Of a stretch of DNA of 64,000 nucleotides, positions 50,571-59,558 are shown one piece after another. Source of the stretch: Alcanivorax sp. 24 (GTDB taxonomy: Bacteria > Pseudomonadota > Gammaproteobacteria > Pseudomonadales > Alcanivoracaceae); NCBI RefSeq assembly GCF_004360225.1, contig NZ_SNUA01000002.1, positions 124,001-188,000 of the forward strand, in the 5' to 3' direction. The position numbers were made by a program, and so were the translations under genes. How positions within the stretch are numbered: position 1 is the first letter of the stretch; every line of letters begins with the position of its first letter. Under the pieces are notes generated by a model. That model did not search any database, was not told the DNA's origin, and saw nothing but the letters and a program-made list of their open reading frames with translations.

Positions 50571-51485
50571 ATGAGTGCCGATCTATTTATCTCTTACGCG
50601 TGGACATCAACGGCCCATCGGGATTGGGTTCGCTTGCTTGCTAGCCAACTCCATCTAATCGGCTACGCCGTAAAAATTGATGAGGCGGTTGACTATGGAT
50701 CAAGTCTGCACGGGTTTATGCGAGAGGTTACCGAAGCTGCTCATGTTCTTTTGATTGTCGACGAGAATTATGTAGACCGAGCTAATAAAAAACCAGAGTC
50801 GGGGGTTGGTATTGAGACAAAATGGATAAGCAGGGCTTTTATGGAAAAGCCGGGTACATGGTTGTCAGTTGTCTTCATTCGAAACCCTGATCGCAAGTTG
50901 CCTAACTGGCTTAATGATCACAATCCAAAGGGTTTTGACTTTAACTCTAGCCCTGAAAGTAACGAGTTTCCCGGGGCGGTCCAGATCGACGAAATCTGGC
51001 GATGGATTGAGGGACTGCCGGCTGATAAGGCTCATGCGGTGCCATTGTCGTTGGTTCGTAAACGTGCCGCACGTCTTGAACGTATTGATGCTCGTCGCGA
51101 CCCTGCTCTTTACGCTAATCCTGCCCTCAAAGATCGTGTAACATTTCGATATAAAGACCATGCTCACTATACGGTTGGGTACGGGGAGTACGAATTCAAA
51201 ATAAATTTCAGTGGATGTTCGTACGACAGCGTTTACGTCTATAAAGATAGCGGCCTCAAGGCTGTCGGGCTAATCACCAGTCCAAATTTTGACCCACTCA
51301 GTGTCGAGTCTTTTCTAACTCCTGGGCGAGCTGTTGCACCAAGTGTGGCGCAGAAAGTAGTCCTCCTAAATCCTCAAGGATCACTATGTGTCATTACCAT
51401 TGATGAGGTACAGCGCGAGGTCAACGCTGCAGAGTACGTTCCAGAGCATGTGACATTCACCTACGAAGTATTGGTGAACCACTAA
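50571..51485 (+). CDS. TIR/SEFIR-like domain protein with unknown C-terminal domain
   Basis: The 304-residue protein begins DLFISYAWTSTAHRDWVRLLA, followed by HVLLIVDENYVDRANKKPESGVG. This is the form of bacterial TIR/SEFIR-like domains (about residues 1-150), many of which cleave NAD+ or act in phage defence. The C-terminal half (about 165-304) has charged beta-type segments and no family I recognise. GC content is far below that of guaA. It lies between an attI-like junction and an attC-like site, so it looks like a single-gene cassette. No partner gene of Thoeris type (thsA) is seen. Confidence 0.78.
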   Translation: MSADLFISYAWTSTAHRDWVRLLASQLHLIGYAVKIDEAVDYGSSLHGFMREVTEAAHVLLIVDENYVDRANKKPESGVGIETKWISRAFMEKPGTWLSVVFIRNPDRKLPNWLNDHNPKGFDFNSSPESNEFPGAVQIDEIWRWIEGLPADKAHAVPLSLVRKRAARLERIDARRDPALYANPALKDRVTFRYKDHAHYTVGYGEYEFKINFSGCSYDSVYVYKDSGLKAVGLITSPNFDPLSVESFLTPGRAVAPSVAQKVVLLNPQGSLCVITIDEVQREVNAAEYVPEHVTFTYEVLVNH

Positions 51486-51558
51486 TGCTCTTTTCCATAC
51501 CGAATGCGACGGCAATCCTCGAGTGTCTTGGTTGCCGCTCTGCGTCGCGCATGTTGCC

Positions 51559-51630
51559 GCCCAACAAGTGGCTGTTGGCGGACGCACCTTCGCTGGCCCT
51601 CCGATGCGCCGCAAAGCCATGGCGTTATGT
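51559..51630 (+). other. attC-like integron cassette site
   Basis: The 72-bp imperfect palindrome has R'' GCCCAAC (51559-51565), L'' TGGCT, L' AGCCA and ends at GTTATGT (51624-51630). An inner stem (GCGGACGCA with TGCGCCGC) has an unpaired base, as attC sites do. R'' is the exact complement of GTTGGGC at the start of the preceding cassette. The spacer between the TIR and nuclease genes holds nothing else. Confidence 0.6.
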
Positions 51631-51651
51631 ACAACCCACACCAGAGGTAAC

Positions 51652-52305
51652 ATGAAGAAAGAATTATCTATTGATCAGCTTGGCAAAGAGGCTGCGAAAT
51701 TCGCGGAAATTGAGACTAAGTATGACGAGCCTACGCTATATGGCGTTACTGACGGAAAGGCGGTCGGAACATACCTGGAGCACAAATTTACAGCCTACCT
51801 TGCTGAGAACTACTCTTATCAAGAAGGCAACTCTGCATCGGGCATTGACTTGCCAGGTCTGGGCGTGGATATAAAGGTTACAAGCATTAAACAGCCTCAA
51901 TCGTCGTGCCCTTTCAAGTCGGCCACTCAAAAGGTTTATGGGCTTGGATACAGTCTGCTTGTATTTGTCTACGAGAAGTATGACGATCACGAGAATCGCA
52001 CTGGCAGGTTGGATATGAAGCACACGATTTTTGTTGAGAAAGAAGCAACCGCTGATTACCAGACCACAAAAGGACTTGTAGAGATTCTCAATAGAGACGG
52101 AAATATTGATGATGTCAGCGCATTTTTAGTCGAAAGAAATCTTCCGCTCGACGAAATTAGTGCAAATGAACTGGCAGAGAGAATCCTTAAACATCCGCCC
52201 AGGATTGGGTATTTAACTATATCTAATGCTTTGCAGTGGAGGCTTCAATATCGAAGGGTTATCGACAAGGCTGGTGATGTCGATGGCGTTCTAAGGATTA
52301 GATGA
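51652..52305 (+). CDS. Type II-like restriction endonuclease, PD-(D/E)XK fold
   Basis: The 217-residue protein has GIDLPGLGVDIKVTS (residues 64-78), with D66, D73 and K75 as likely PD-(D/E)XK residues, and a preceding acidic helix (VGTYLEHKF). It lies one base before a DNA methyltransferase gene, the usual restriction-modification pairing. The ATG at 51652 has AGAGGT upstream; the frame from 51523 runs through the attC-like site and is rejected. The recognition site is unknown. Base composition is AT-rich, a sign of transfer. Confidence 0.75.
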   Translation: MKKELSIDQLGKEAAKFAEIETKYDEPTLYGVTDGKAVGTYLEHKFTAYLAENYSYQEGNSASGIDLPGLGVDIKVTSIKQPQSSCPFKSATQKVYGLGYSLLVFVYEKYDDHENRTGRLDMKHTIFVEKEATADYQTTKGLVEILNRDGNIDDVSAFLVERNLPLDEISANELAERILKHPPRIGYLTISNALQWRLQYRRVIDKAGDVDGVLRIR

Positions 52306-52306
52306 T

Positions 52307-53854
52307 ATGGCAAAGACATTAGACAAATGGCAGTTTGGTGATTTTCAAACTCCAAGCGACCTAGCTACGCGTGTCGTTGACGTTCTAAAAAGGAATCATC
52401 ACATTTCGCCTGATTTGATAATTGAGCCAACTTGCGGAAAAGGCGCATTTGTGAGAGCTGCTTTAAGTAGTTTCACTGAATCGAAAGTCGTAGCGTATGA
52501 AGTAAATCCAGAGTACGTTTCGGATGCTAGAGCTTCAATTGAGCCAAATCACGCCGAACGGGTTTCTATTCAGCAAGGTGACTTCTTTCTACTGGATTGG
52601 GAAGAAGTGCTAAATCAAAATACAGGGAGTCTGTTGATTCTCGGTAATCCGCCATGGGTAACTAGCAGTGAATTAGGCGTTATCAATAGCAAAAATCTGC
52701 CCGAAAAGGCTAACTTTCAGGGGCGGCGTGGGATTGAGGCTATAACAGGTTCAGGTAATTTTGATATATCTGAGTGGATGCTGCTTCGTCATGTTGACTG
52801 GCTGGAAAAGCATGATGGCGCGTTGGCAATGCTATGTAAGTATTCTGTCGCGCGTAAGATTATGCGCAAGTTACGCCAGAACAAGGAGCATCGTCTCTTT
52901 GGGCATATCTATTCAATTGATGCGATGAAATACTTCTCGGCTGCCGTTGACGCATGTTTGTTTGTCCTTACAACCGATATAGGCAATGCGGATTGCGAGG
53001 TTTTTGACAGTCTCGAGGCAACTGACCCAGCCTATATCATTGGGGAAAGGGATGGTTTTGTTGTTAGAGATATTGAGACCTATGAAAAATACAGAATTCT
53101 CCGGGGGCAAGATTCAGTCTATATTTGGCGCTCAGGACTAAAACATGATTGCTCGAAAGTTATGGAGCTGGCCAAGCAGAATGACGCTTATGAGAATGGC
53201 TTCAAAACTAAAGTAGATATTGAGCCGACGTTCGTTTATCCGCTTCTGAAGAGTTCTGATATTGGTAACTCAAGAACAGATATTTGCAGACGCTGGGTAG
53301 TGGTTACCCAAAGATCTGTAGGTGAAAATACAGATAGAATAAAATCTGAGGCGCCTAAAACATACAAATATCTCGAGAGCCATGCTGATCGATTAGATTC
53401 TAGAAAAAGCTCGATATACCGTGGAAAACCGAAGTTTTCCATCTTTGGTGTTGGGGAATACACTTTCCTTCCTTGGAAAGTGGCAATATCAGGGCTATAC
53501 AAAAAACTGAATTTCTGTCTGGTTGGTCCAATTGATGGAAAGCCCGTCATCTTCGATGACACCGTCAATTTTCTCTCATTTAAGACAGAGAGTGAAGCGA
53601 AATTTGTACACTCCCTCCTTATGTCTGAGCCAGCCAGAAATTTTTACGATGCGAGCATTTTTTGGGAAGAGAAAAGACCAATTACTGCTGAAATATTAAG
53701 GCGCCTTTCCTTAAAAGAAGTGGCCAGATGTTTAGGGTTGCTGGATGAATATATAAAGTATGTAGAAGCTAGGGAGGCGGGAAACTCTAATGGTCAACTT
53801 AGTCTCGGAATTGCCGAGAAGGCTACGAAATACAAGCGTGCAAGCAGTACATAG
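52307..53854 (+). CDS. DNA adenine methyltransferase, NPPW type
   Basis: This 515-residue SAM-dependent methyltransferase has motif I IEPTCGKGAF (39-48) and catalytic motif IV NPPW (114-117). That order is typical of gamma-class N6-adenine enzymes such as M.TaqI. A long C-terminal part would recognise the target. It partners the nuclease gene one base upstream. Its TAG stop forms the first bases of the IS inverted repeat, so the IS landed exactly at the gene end. Confidence 0.82.
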   Translation: MAKTLDKWQFGDFQTPSDLATRVVDVLKRNHHISPDLIIEPTCGKGAFVRAALSSFTESKVVAYEVNPEYVSDARASIEPNHAERVSIQQGDFFLLDWEEVLNQNTGSLLILGNPPWVTSSELGVINSKNLPEKANFQGRRGIEAITGSGNFDISEWMLLRHVDWLEKHDGALAMLCKYSVARKIMRKLRQNKEHRLFGHIYSIDAMKYFSAAVDACLFVLTTDIGNADCEVFDSLEATDPAYIIGERDGFVVRDIETYEKYRILRGQDSVYIWRSGLKHDCSKVMELAKQNDAYENGFKTKVDIEPTFVYPLLKSSDIGNSRTDICRRWVVVTQRSVGENTDRIKSEAPKTYKYLESHADRLDSRKSSIYRGKPKFSIFGVGEYTFLPWKVAISGLYKKLNFCLVGPIDGKPVIFDDTVNFLSFKTESEAKFVHSLLMSEPARNFYDASIFWEEKRPITAEILRRLSLKEVARCLGLLDEYIKYVEAREAGNSNGQLSLGIAEKATKYKRASST

Positions 53855-55399
53855 TCGCCCCTGAACAATTCCCAAGATGCTGATTTGATGGGTGAACCAG
53901 CCCTGATAGGCTATCCGGAATCGCCAGAAACCGTATTTTAATGGTTCGTTTTCTTGCAATACCGAAGAGAGTTTTCGATGGCACATCGACGCTCGCCCGC
54001 CGAGGGCACCGAGAATCAGGAGCGAGATCTGTTCCGTGCCCGCCTGGATGAAATGATCGATATGAGCCACCCGCTGGTACGCGTCAGTCAGGCGATGCCC
54101 TGGGAGACGTTGATTGACTCGGTGGGCGAGTCGTTGCCGTTGGTGCCGGCGGGCCCGGGTCGTCGTCCGCTCCCCGCGCGGTTGGTGCTGGGGCTGCTGT
54201 ATTTGAAGCATGCCTACGATCTGTCCGACGAGGCGGTGTGCGCCCGCTGGCTGGAGAACCCCTATTACCAGTACTTCTGCGGGGAGGTGTTCTTCCAGAC
54301 TCGGTTGCCGTGCGACCCGTCGTCGTTGACCCGTTACCGCCAACGATTGGGCGAGGCCGGTGTGGAAGAGCTGCTGGCGCAGACCATTGAAGCGGCGAAG
54401 CGGCTCAAGGCGGTACGCCGTTCGGATTTAAAACGAGTGGTGGTAGACAGCACCGTTCAAGAAAAGGACTTGGCGTATCCCACCGACAGTCTGGTGTTGG
54501 AAGTGGCTCGCCAGAAGGTGGTGGAAGCGGCGAAGCACGAAGCCATTCCTCTGCGGCAAAGCTACGCCCGGGTGGGCCCGAAACTGGCGATCCAGGCCGG
54601 GCGTTACGCGCACGCGAAGCAGTTCAAACGAATGCGCGGGGTGCTGCGCAAGCAACGCACAATCCTGGGCCGGTTGCGGCGTTACATCGGCCGCAAAGCG
54701 AGTCCGGAAGCCTTGGAAAGGCTGGCCCCGACCCTGGAGAAAGCCGAGCGCCTGCACTGTCAGACGCCGAAAGACAAGAACAAGCTCTACGCCTGGCACG
54801 CCCCGGAAGTGGAGTGCATCGGCAAAGGCAAAGCCCGGCAGCCCTACGAGTTCGGCGTGAAGGTCGGCATTGCGATCACCGCGAAGAGTGGGCTGATTGT
54901 GGGCGCACTCAGCTTCCCGGGGAATCCGTACGATGGCGATACCCTGGCGGAACACTGGGAACAAACCGGCATTCTCACCGGCGTGGAAGCGGAGACGCTG
55001 ATCGTGGACCTGGGTTACCGGGGCCGGGAACTGGACGGTGCCCGTGTGCTGCACAAGGGCAAACGAAAAACACTGACGCCGAGCGACTGGCGCTGGCTGA
55101 AATGACGACAAGCGGTGGAACCGACCATCGGCCATCTGAAAGCGGAACACCGGATGCAGCGTTGCCATCTGAAAGGCCAGCTCGGAGACGCGTTGAACGC
55201 GGTGCTCGCGGCTGCCGGCTACAACCTGCGTTGGCTGATGCGGTGGTTGATGCTTTTTTGCGCCTGGATACTGGCGTCTGTCATGAGCTGGAACGATGGG
55301 CAGGACGGCGAAACCCCGCTACTGCCAGCCTAAACAGGCACCGCCGTCGCCTCGCATCGACGAAACGAATGGTGGGACCGTTTTGTTCAGGATCGACTA
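53852..55399. mobile_element. IS5-type insertion sequence
   Basis: Terminal inverted repeats are TAGTCGCCCCTGAACAA (53852-53868) and the complement of TTGTTCAGGATCGACTA (55383-55399), matching at 15 of 17. They enclose one transposase gene. A TAG-containing target is usual for the IS5 family; the exact duplication (ATAG/CTAG) cannot be settled. The high GC contrasts with the AT-rich methylase beside it. Confidence 0.82.
53954..55333 (+). pseudogene. IS5 family transposase, interrupted by an in-frame stop
   Basis: The frame would encode 459 residues. The DDE domain shows VVVDSTVQEK, PGNPYDGDTL, VDLGYRGRE and AVEPTIGHLKAEHRM. A TGA at 55103-55105 splits the frame before the catalytic glutamate (DWRWLK-stop-RQAVEPTIG). 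A single CGA to TGA change explains it, because the frame continues without shift to 55333. Without readthrough the enzyme lacks its last acidic residue and is inactive. Confidence 0.88.
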
Positions 55400-55439
55400 G
55401 ATAGGCCGTAATGTAAAGACATGACGTGGACCTCAGCCC

Positions 55440-56081
55440 ATGAAACGACGATGCTTTTTGCCTCCTATCCCCGAGTTCTCCATCGCTGCGGACCTCCTGT
55501 CGCTAGCGGCGGACCACTTGCTCTCCGGGGATCTGGAATCGTGCCAGAAATGTCTGATCCAGGCTGATCTGCGACCACTAAGGGAGTTTGCATACCTCCT
55601 TGCCGGCCCCATTAACCCGGTAATACACCGCCAAAAGAGTAACCCGTCATTTACTCCCGTACCCAAGAAAGATCGGCCGCGCATGCCAAATGCGGCTCAG
55701 AGTAGAGCCATTTTCTCAAGAGATGGTTACCGCTGCAGGTTTTGTGGATCGCGTGTGATTGTAAAGGGCGCACACCGAATATTCGCCAAGTTTTGTCCGC
55801 AAGAGGCCCGCGATGGCACCACGAACGAGGACAAGCATTTCGGACTTACAACATTGGCGGCCTCAATCGACCATCTATTGCCTTATAGTCGGGGCGGCAC
55901 GAATGACGATCGCAACTTGGTAACGGCATGTGGGCCTTGTCAGTTTGGCCGAAATCAATGGACGCTTGAAGAAGTGGAGATAGAAGACCCCTGGAAGTAT
56001 CCAGCTGTCATTGATGAATGGGACGGACTGACGCGATTAATGGTGATGAAGGGTAAGGCGCCTGTTGACCCCAACGTGTAA
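55440..56081 (+). CDS. HNH endonuclease
   Basis: This 213-residue protein has a C-terminal HNH fold: first zinc pair CRFC, then SIDHLLPYSRGGTNDDRNLV with the catalytic histidine, then the second pair CGPC. The N-terminal 90 residues have no recognised motif. It may be a defence or mobile-element nuclease. It starts 40 bp after the IS end, so its own promoter or upstream genes may have been displaced. Confidence 0.8.
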   Translation: MKRRCFLPPIPEFSIAADLLSLAADHLLSGDLESCQKCLIQADLRPLREFAYLLAGPINPVIHRQKSNPSFTPVPKKDRPRMPNAAQSRAIFSRDGYRCRFCGSRVIVKGAHRIFAKFCPQEARDGTTNEDKHFGLTTLAASIDHLLPYSRGGTNDDRNLVTACGPCQFGRNQWTLEEVEIEDPWKYPAVIDEWDGLTRLMVMKGKAPVDPNV

Positions 56082-56155
56082 GCAATGAGGGTCGAGTCTT
56101 GCCTTTTCATACCCCGCTGGCGCGAGAAGACTCGGCGCAAAGCCGGGCCAGACGC

Positions 56156-56266
56156 TCACTGAAGGCGCTCCGGAACAATCGATAGCCACCCGTCCTCCAC
56201 CGTTACGGACACCGGGGCATCAATGGCGAACCCGGCCTGTTGTACCTTCGTGTAGCGCACTGTCAA
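56156..56266 (-). pseudogene. SymE-like toxin remnant
   Basis: A 36-codon minus-strand frame reads LTVRYTKVQ, then QAGFAIDAPVSVTVEDGWL and SIVPERLQ-stop. The two parts resemble the start and end of SymE-type toxins, with the middle (the PAIRLKGQWL-like segment) missing. It is probably a decayed toxin gene with an internal deletion. The frame is too short to be sure. Confidence 0.45.
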
Positions 56267-56302
56267 TATGGTCAGTGCCGATGATTACGGGAAGGAGGTT
56301 GT

Positions 56303-57295
56303 GTGAGCGACATCGTTATTTTTGAGGAGGGCGCCGGGCCGGTGGAGGTTCGCCTGGAGGGTGAGACGGTCTGGCTCAGCCAGAAGCAGATGGCGGAGCT
56401 GTTTGATAAGAACGTTCGGACTATTAACGAGCATGTGAAGAACGTTTTCAAAGAGGGTGAGCTGGTCGAGGATTCAGTTATCCGGAAATTCCGGATAACT
56501 GCCGCCGATGGGAAATCCTACAACACGGCTCACTACCACCTCGATGTCATCATTTCCGTGGGCTACCGCGTTAAATCCCAGCGGGGCGTGCGCTTCCGCC
56601 AATGGGCCACCCGCGTCCTCCGCGAACATCTGACCCAGGGCTACAGCCTCAACAAGCACCGCTTGGCCCGGCAGGGGCTCGCCGAGCTGGAGCAGGCCGT
56701 GGAACTGCTCGGCCAGACCCTGACCCGACAAGAGCTGGTCTCCGACATCGGTCAGGAAGTGGTCGGGCTGATCCTCGGCTATGCGCGCACCTGGCGTTTG
56801 CTCCAGGACTACGATGAAGGCGCGCTGGGCGTGCCTCCCGGGGCCCGCCCGGCCCGCGGTGTGCTGGGCGTGGATGAAGCCCGCCGTGCCCTGGATGCCC
56901 TGGTCGGCGAATTGCACGATAGGGGAGAAGCGAGCGACCTTTTTGCCCGGGATCGGGATGATGGCCTGGCCTCTATCCTCGGAAACCTGGAACAAAGCAT
57001 GTTCGGCGAGCCCCTCTACGGCACCCGCGAGGAACGCGCCGCGCACCTGTTGTATTTCGTGATCAAGAACCACCCCTTCTCGGACGGCAACAAGCGCTCC
57101 GGCGCCTTCCTGTTCCTGCTCTACCTGCGCCAGGAAGGCATGCGCCTGACGCTCAACGAGCAGGGCTTGACCGCGCTTACGCTGCTGATCGCCGAAAGCG
57201 ACCCGAAGGCCAAGGATCTGATGGCCCGGCTCGTTATGAATCTGATTGCGGATGAGATCAGTGTGGCCAATGAGGGTGAGGTGAGTACCGAATAG
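56303..57295 (+). CDS. RhuM-Fic/Doc fusion protein
   Basis: The 330-residue protein has an N-terminal RhuM (virulence protein) domain (VWLSQKQMAELFDKNVRTINEHVKNVF) and a C-terminal Fic/Doc domain with HPFSDGNKRSG, the nucleotidyl- or phosphotransferase motif. It uses GTG with AAGGAGGTTGT upstream. Such fusions occur in genomic islands; the Fic part may modify a host protein. No separate antitoxin gene is seen beside it. The 139-bp spacer to vapB ends in the vapBC promoter. Confidence 0.85.
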   Translation: MSDIVIFEEGAGPVEVRLEGETVWLSQKQMAELFDKNVRTINEHVKNVFKEGELVEDSVIRKFRITAADGKSYNTAHYHLDVIISVGYRVKSQRGVRFRQWATRVLREHLTQGYSLNKHRLARQGLAELEQAVELLGQTLTRQELVSDIGQEVVGLILGYARTWRLLQDYDEGALGVPPGARPARGVLGVDEARRALDALVGELHDRGEASDLFARDRDDGLASILGNLEQSMFGEPLYGTREERAAHLLYFVIKNHPFSDGNKRSGAFLFLLYLRQEGMRLTLNEQGLTALTLLIAESDPKAKDLMARLVMNLIADEISVANEGEVSTE

Positions 57296-57387
57296 ACGTC
57301 GCCCCTCCTCGGCCAGAAACCAGACAGGCAGCTCCGGTTTGCCGATACCCACGGCCCAGGCTCGCAGCACGGCCTACCGCCTGCACC

Positions 57388-57438
57388 TTGATTGCGCTTA
57401 TCGATAGGGGTATCGTAATACAAAACCTTTATCGATGG
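57388..57438 (+). promoter_or_regulatory. vapBC promoter and operators
   Basis: TTGATT (57388-57393) and TATCGT (57411-57416) are 17 bp apart. TTATCGATA (57398-57406) and TTTATCGATGG (57428-57438) repeat the same ATCGAT core on either side of the -10, as expected for autoregulation by an AbrB-type antitoxin. Confidence 0.55.
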
Positions 57439-57446
57439 GTGCTACC

Positions 57447-57653
57447 ATGACCGCCGTGACCGTTTCCCCCAAGTACCAGATCGTCATCCCCAAGGAAATT
57501 CGCGAATCCATGGGCATCGTGTCCGGGCAGAAAGTTCAGATCATGTCTTATCAGGGGCGGATTGAGTTGATTCCCCTAAAGCCCATGAAGGAAATGAGAG
57601 GGTTTCTGAAAGGCATTGATACCAGTGTCGACAGGGAAGAAGATCGGGTATGA
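57447..57653 (+). CDS. VapB/MazE-type antitoxin (AbrB fold)
   Basis: The 68-residue protein begins TAVTVSPKYQIVIPKEIRESMGI, the swapped-hairpin AbrB DNA-binding fold. The C-terminal part would bind the toxin. The start is put at ATG 57447; ATG 57435 is in frame and possible. The stop overlaps the PIN toxin start (ATGA). Confidence 0.85.
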   Translation: MTAVTVSPKYQIVIPKEIRESMGIVSGQKVQIMSYQGRIELIPLKPMKEMRGFLKGIDTSVDREEDRV

Positions 57654-58030
57654 ACGTCGTTGATTCGTCCGCCTGGTTGTCGTATTTCGCCAGCGATAAG
57701 AACTCAATGGTGTTCGCCGAGCCCATCGAAGATCTTCCCGCGCTGCTGGTACCGAGCATCACGATCACGGAAGTGTTCAAGAACGTGCTCCGCCAGCGTG
57801 GCGAAGAGGCGGCGCTGATCGTTACGGCCCACATGAAACAGGGCAAGGTGATCCCGCTGGATTCAGAGCTGGCGATGGATGCCGCTAAATTTGGCGTCCT
57901 TCATAAGCTGCCCTTGGCGGATAGCATTATCTTCGCCACGTCTCAAAAGCATTCCGCCGTACTATGGACCCAGGATAGTGACTTCAAGGGCCTGCCGAAT
58001 GTCAGGTATCTCGCCAGGAAAAAAACATAG
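57650..58030 (+). CDS. VapC-type PIN domain toxin
   Basis: This 126-residue PIN ribonuclease has acidic residues in VVDSSAWLSYF (first Asp), TITEVFKN (Glu), LPLADSIIFA (Asp) and LWTQDSDF (Asp). VapC toxins cut tRNA or rRNA and are held by VapB. Four-base overlap with the antitoxin gene is typical. Confidence 0.88.
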   Translation: MNVVDSSAWLSYFASDKNSMVFAEPIEDLPALLVPSITITEVFKNVLRQRGEEAALIVTAHMKQGKVIPLDSELAMDAAKFGVLHKLPLADSIIFATSQKHSAVLWTQDSDFKGLPNVRYLARKKT

Positions 58031-58103
58031 AACCGGCCGCATAGCAGCGATCAAGTCGCCCCCTCGCCGTGGCTTTCCCTCCATGACTTTTCCCCATGAA
58101 GAG

Positions 58104-59126
58104 CTACCCCGAAACCTGGAACCGCAAGGCGTCGCCCAGCAGAGGCAGGGCTTTGACCCGATACTCGTTACACAAAATATCATCGGAGGCCTTCTTCACC
58201 TCGACCAGCCCGAAAAAGCCCGCGAAATCCAACAGCGTGCGCCAGGTATAGGCGCGGCGTAGCGTTTCCTCGGGGGTAGAGAACGAGTTTGGCGGCACAT
58301 CATTCAGCACCATGGGAAAGGCCCGCAAAAACGCGTCTTCATAAAAGGTTTGCGGCCGTGAGGTATCGCCGTGGCGCCAGAGCAAATACAGGGTGAACAA
58401 AAAAGCCTGCTGGATAAAAGGCACCTCCACATGCCCATCCCGGTAGGCCCAATTGAACTGCTCTGCATAGGCCCTGAACAGCTTGGGATACACCGCCGCC
58501 AGGCCGCCCTCGGCCAGCAGGCGGCGACAGTCGCGGCTGAGGATAAACTTGCCCTTGTAGGTGCGGACCAGCCCCGCTAGCTCCGCCACGACCCGGGTGA
58601 CATGCAGATCGGAAAAGTCCACTTCCCGGTTGATGCCGCCAAAGCGGGTCTCCTCCTGGTACTTTTGCTCGCCCCAGTAGGCCAGGGCGGCGTCGCGGCA
58701 GAAATGGCGGGGCAGGTTGCCCTTGGCAGTGGGCTTCAGGCCCTGCTCGCCGATGGCCTCCACCAACAGACTGAAAAGCCGCGTGATCGGCGCGCTCGGC
58801 GGTGAGTCGAGGACCTCTGGAAAGACAACCAGACGCGGAGAGCTGAACGGCCGGTCCAGCATCCCGGCCATTTGCTCCGGAGACAGGCCGTCGAAGTCAT
58901 CCAGCGGGTGCTGGTTATGGCGGCGCATATGTTCGTTGGCGAAGGACTGGGCTTCTTCCAGTGAATGGAACTCTTGCCCTTGGAGCGCCTCACGCAATGC
59001 CTGGGCCGGGCCTGGCGCACCGGGGCTGGAAGTCGTGGCATCCTCGCGGCCCAGGCAGCAGTGTTTGAATTTTTTGCCGCTGCCGCAAGGGCAGGGGGTG
59101 TTGCGGCCAGTGGATGAATTGCTCAT
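58104..59126 (-). CDS. SEC-C motif protein of unknown function
   Basis: The 340-residue protein has an N-terminal zinc-binding SEC-C motif (NTPCPCGSGKKFKHCC). The rest is mostly alpha-helical in appearance and I recognise no catalytic motif. SEC-C proteins of this size are scattered in accessory regions. The start is placed right before SEC-C (MSNSSTGRN, upstream GGCGCC); the longer frame to 59249 is rejected. Confidence 0.7.
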   Translation of the reverse strand: MSNSSTGRNTPCPCGSGKKFKHCCLGREDATTSSPGAPGPAQALREALQGQEFHSLEEAQSFANEHMRRHNQHPLDDFDGLSPEQMAGMLDRPFSSPRLVVFPEVLDSPPSAPITRLFSLLVEAIGEQGLKPTAKGNLPRHFCRDAALAYWGEQKYQEETRFGGINREVDFSDLHVTRVVAELAGLVRTYKGKFILSRDCRRLLAEGGLAAVYPKLFRAYAEQFNWAYRDGHVEVPFIQQAFLFTLYLLWRHGDTSRPQTFYEDAFLRAFPMVLNDVPPNSFSTPEETLRRAYTWRTLLDFAGFFGLVEVKKASDDILCNEYRVKALPLLGDALRFQVSG

Positions 59127-59235
59127 GGCGCCTCCGCGCGCGAAATGCGGGTGTCGATGATACTTGGGGGCTGGCCGACTAAACAGCCTGCCAGATGGAA
59201 GATTCCGAAGGCTTTCACGCCTATGCGCAGCCATC

Positions 59236-59269
59236 AAGTCTATGCGCAATTAAGGTTGCGCATAGACTT
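59236..59269. repeat. 14-bp perfect inverted repeat upstream of the SEC-C gene
   Basis: AAGTCTATGCGCAA, loop TTAAGG and TTGCGCATAGACTT form a perfect stem; a third half copy (CTATGCGCA) lies at 59221. It may be an operator or a structured leader. The spacer 59127-59558 otherwise holds the heptamer tract and an AT-rich stretch before the HTH gene. Confidence 0.7.
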
Positions 59270-59274
59270 GGATC

Positions 59275-59311
59275 GCCGCCGGACGCCGGACGCCGGACGC
59301 CGGACGCCGGA
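59275..59311. repeat. (GGACGCC)n heptamer tract
   Basis: About five tandem GGACGCC units occur without an opposing arm. This is the purest copy of the heptamer repeat also seen in native spacers at 24.7, 35.4 and 48.5 kb. Confidence 0.85.
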
Positions 59312-59558
59312 CTGGCGTATTGGCGGAAGGCTTGGCGCACATAACGGCGAGGCAGCAAAGACGGAGAAGCTCTCGGTTGTTCGCCGAGGGGCGAAAACGC
59401 CAAATTCCTGGGAATTAGCGATCATATATGATTAATAACAAAGATTAAGTAGTTATATTTGGCGTGTTGTATGCTTTTGGGGAAGTGGCTTTTTACCGCT
59501 AGAGTGCTCAAATAGGATTTCTTGATAGCATTTAGCGCTCTTACATGAAGGCTTAGTG

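Noticed and set aside
50571-51485. Thoeris defence system
   Set aside because: A TIR protein is present but no ThsA-type (SIR2/SLOG) gene is near it.
57300-57370. Minus-strand remnant (RAWAVGIGKPELPVWF) after the RhuM-Fic gene
   Set aside because: The stretch is too short and I could not connect it to a family.
59339-59345. ACATAAC as end of the cassette that starts GTTATGT at 51624
   Set aside because: A 7-mer match over 8 kb is expected by chance and no palindrome surrounds it.
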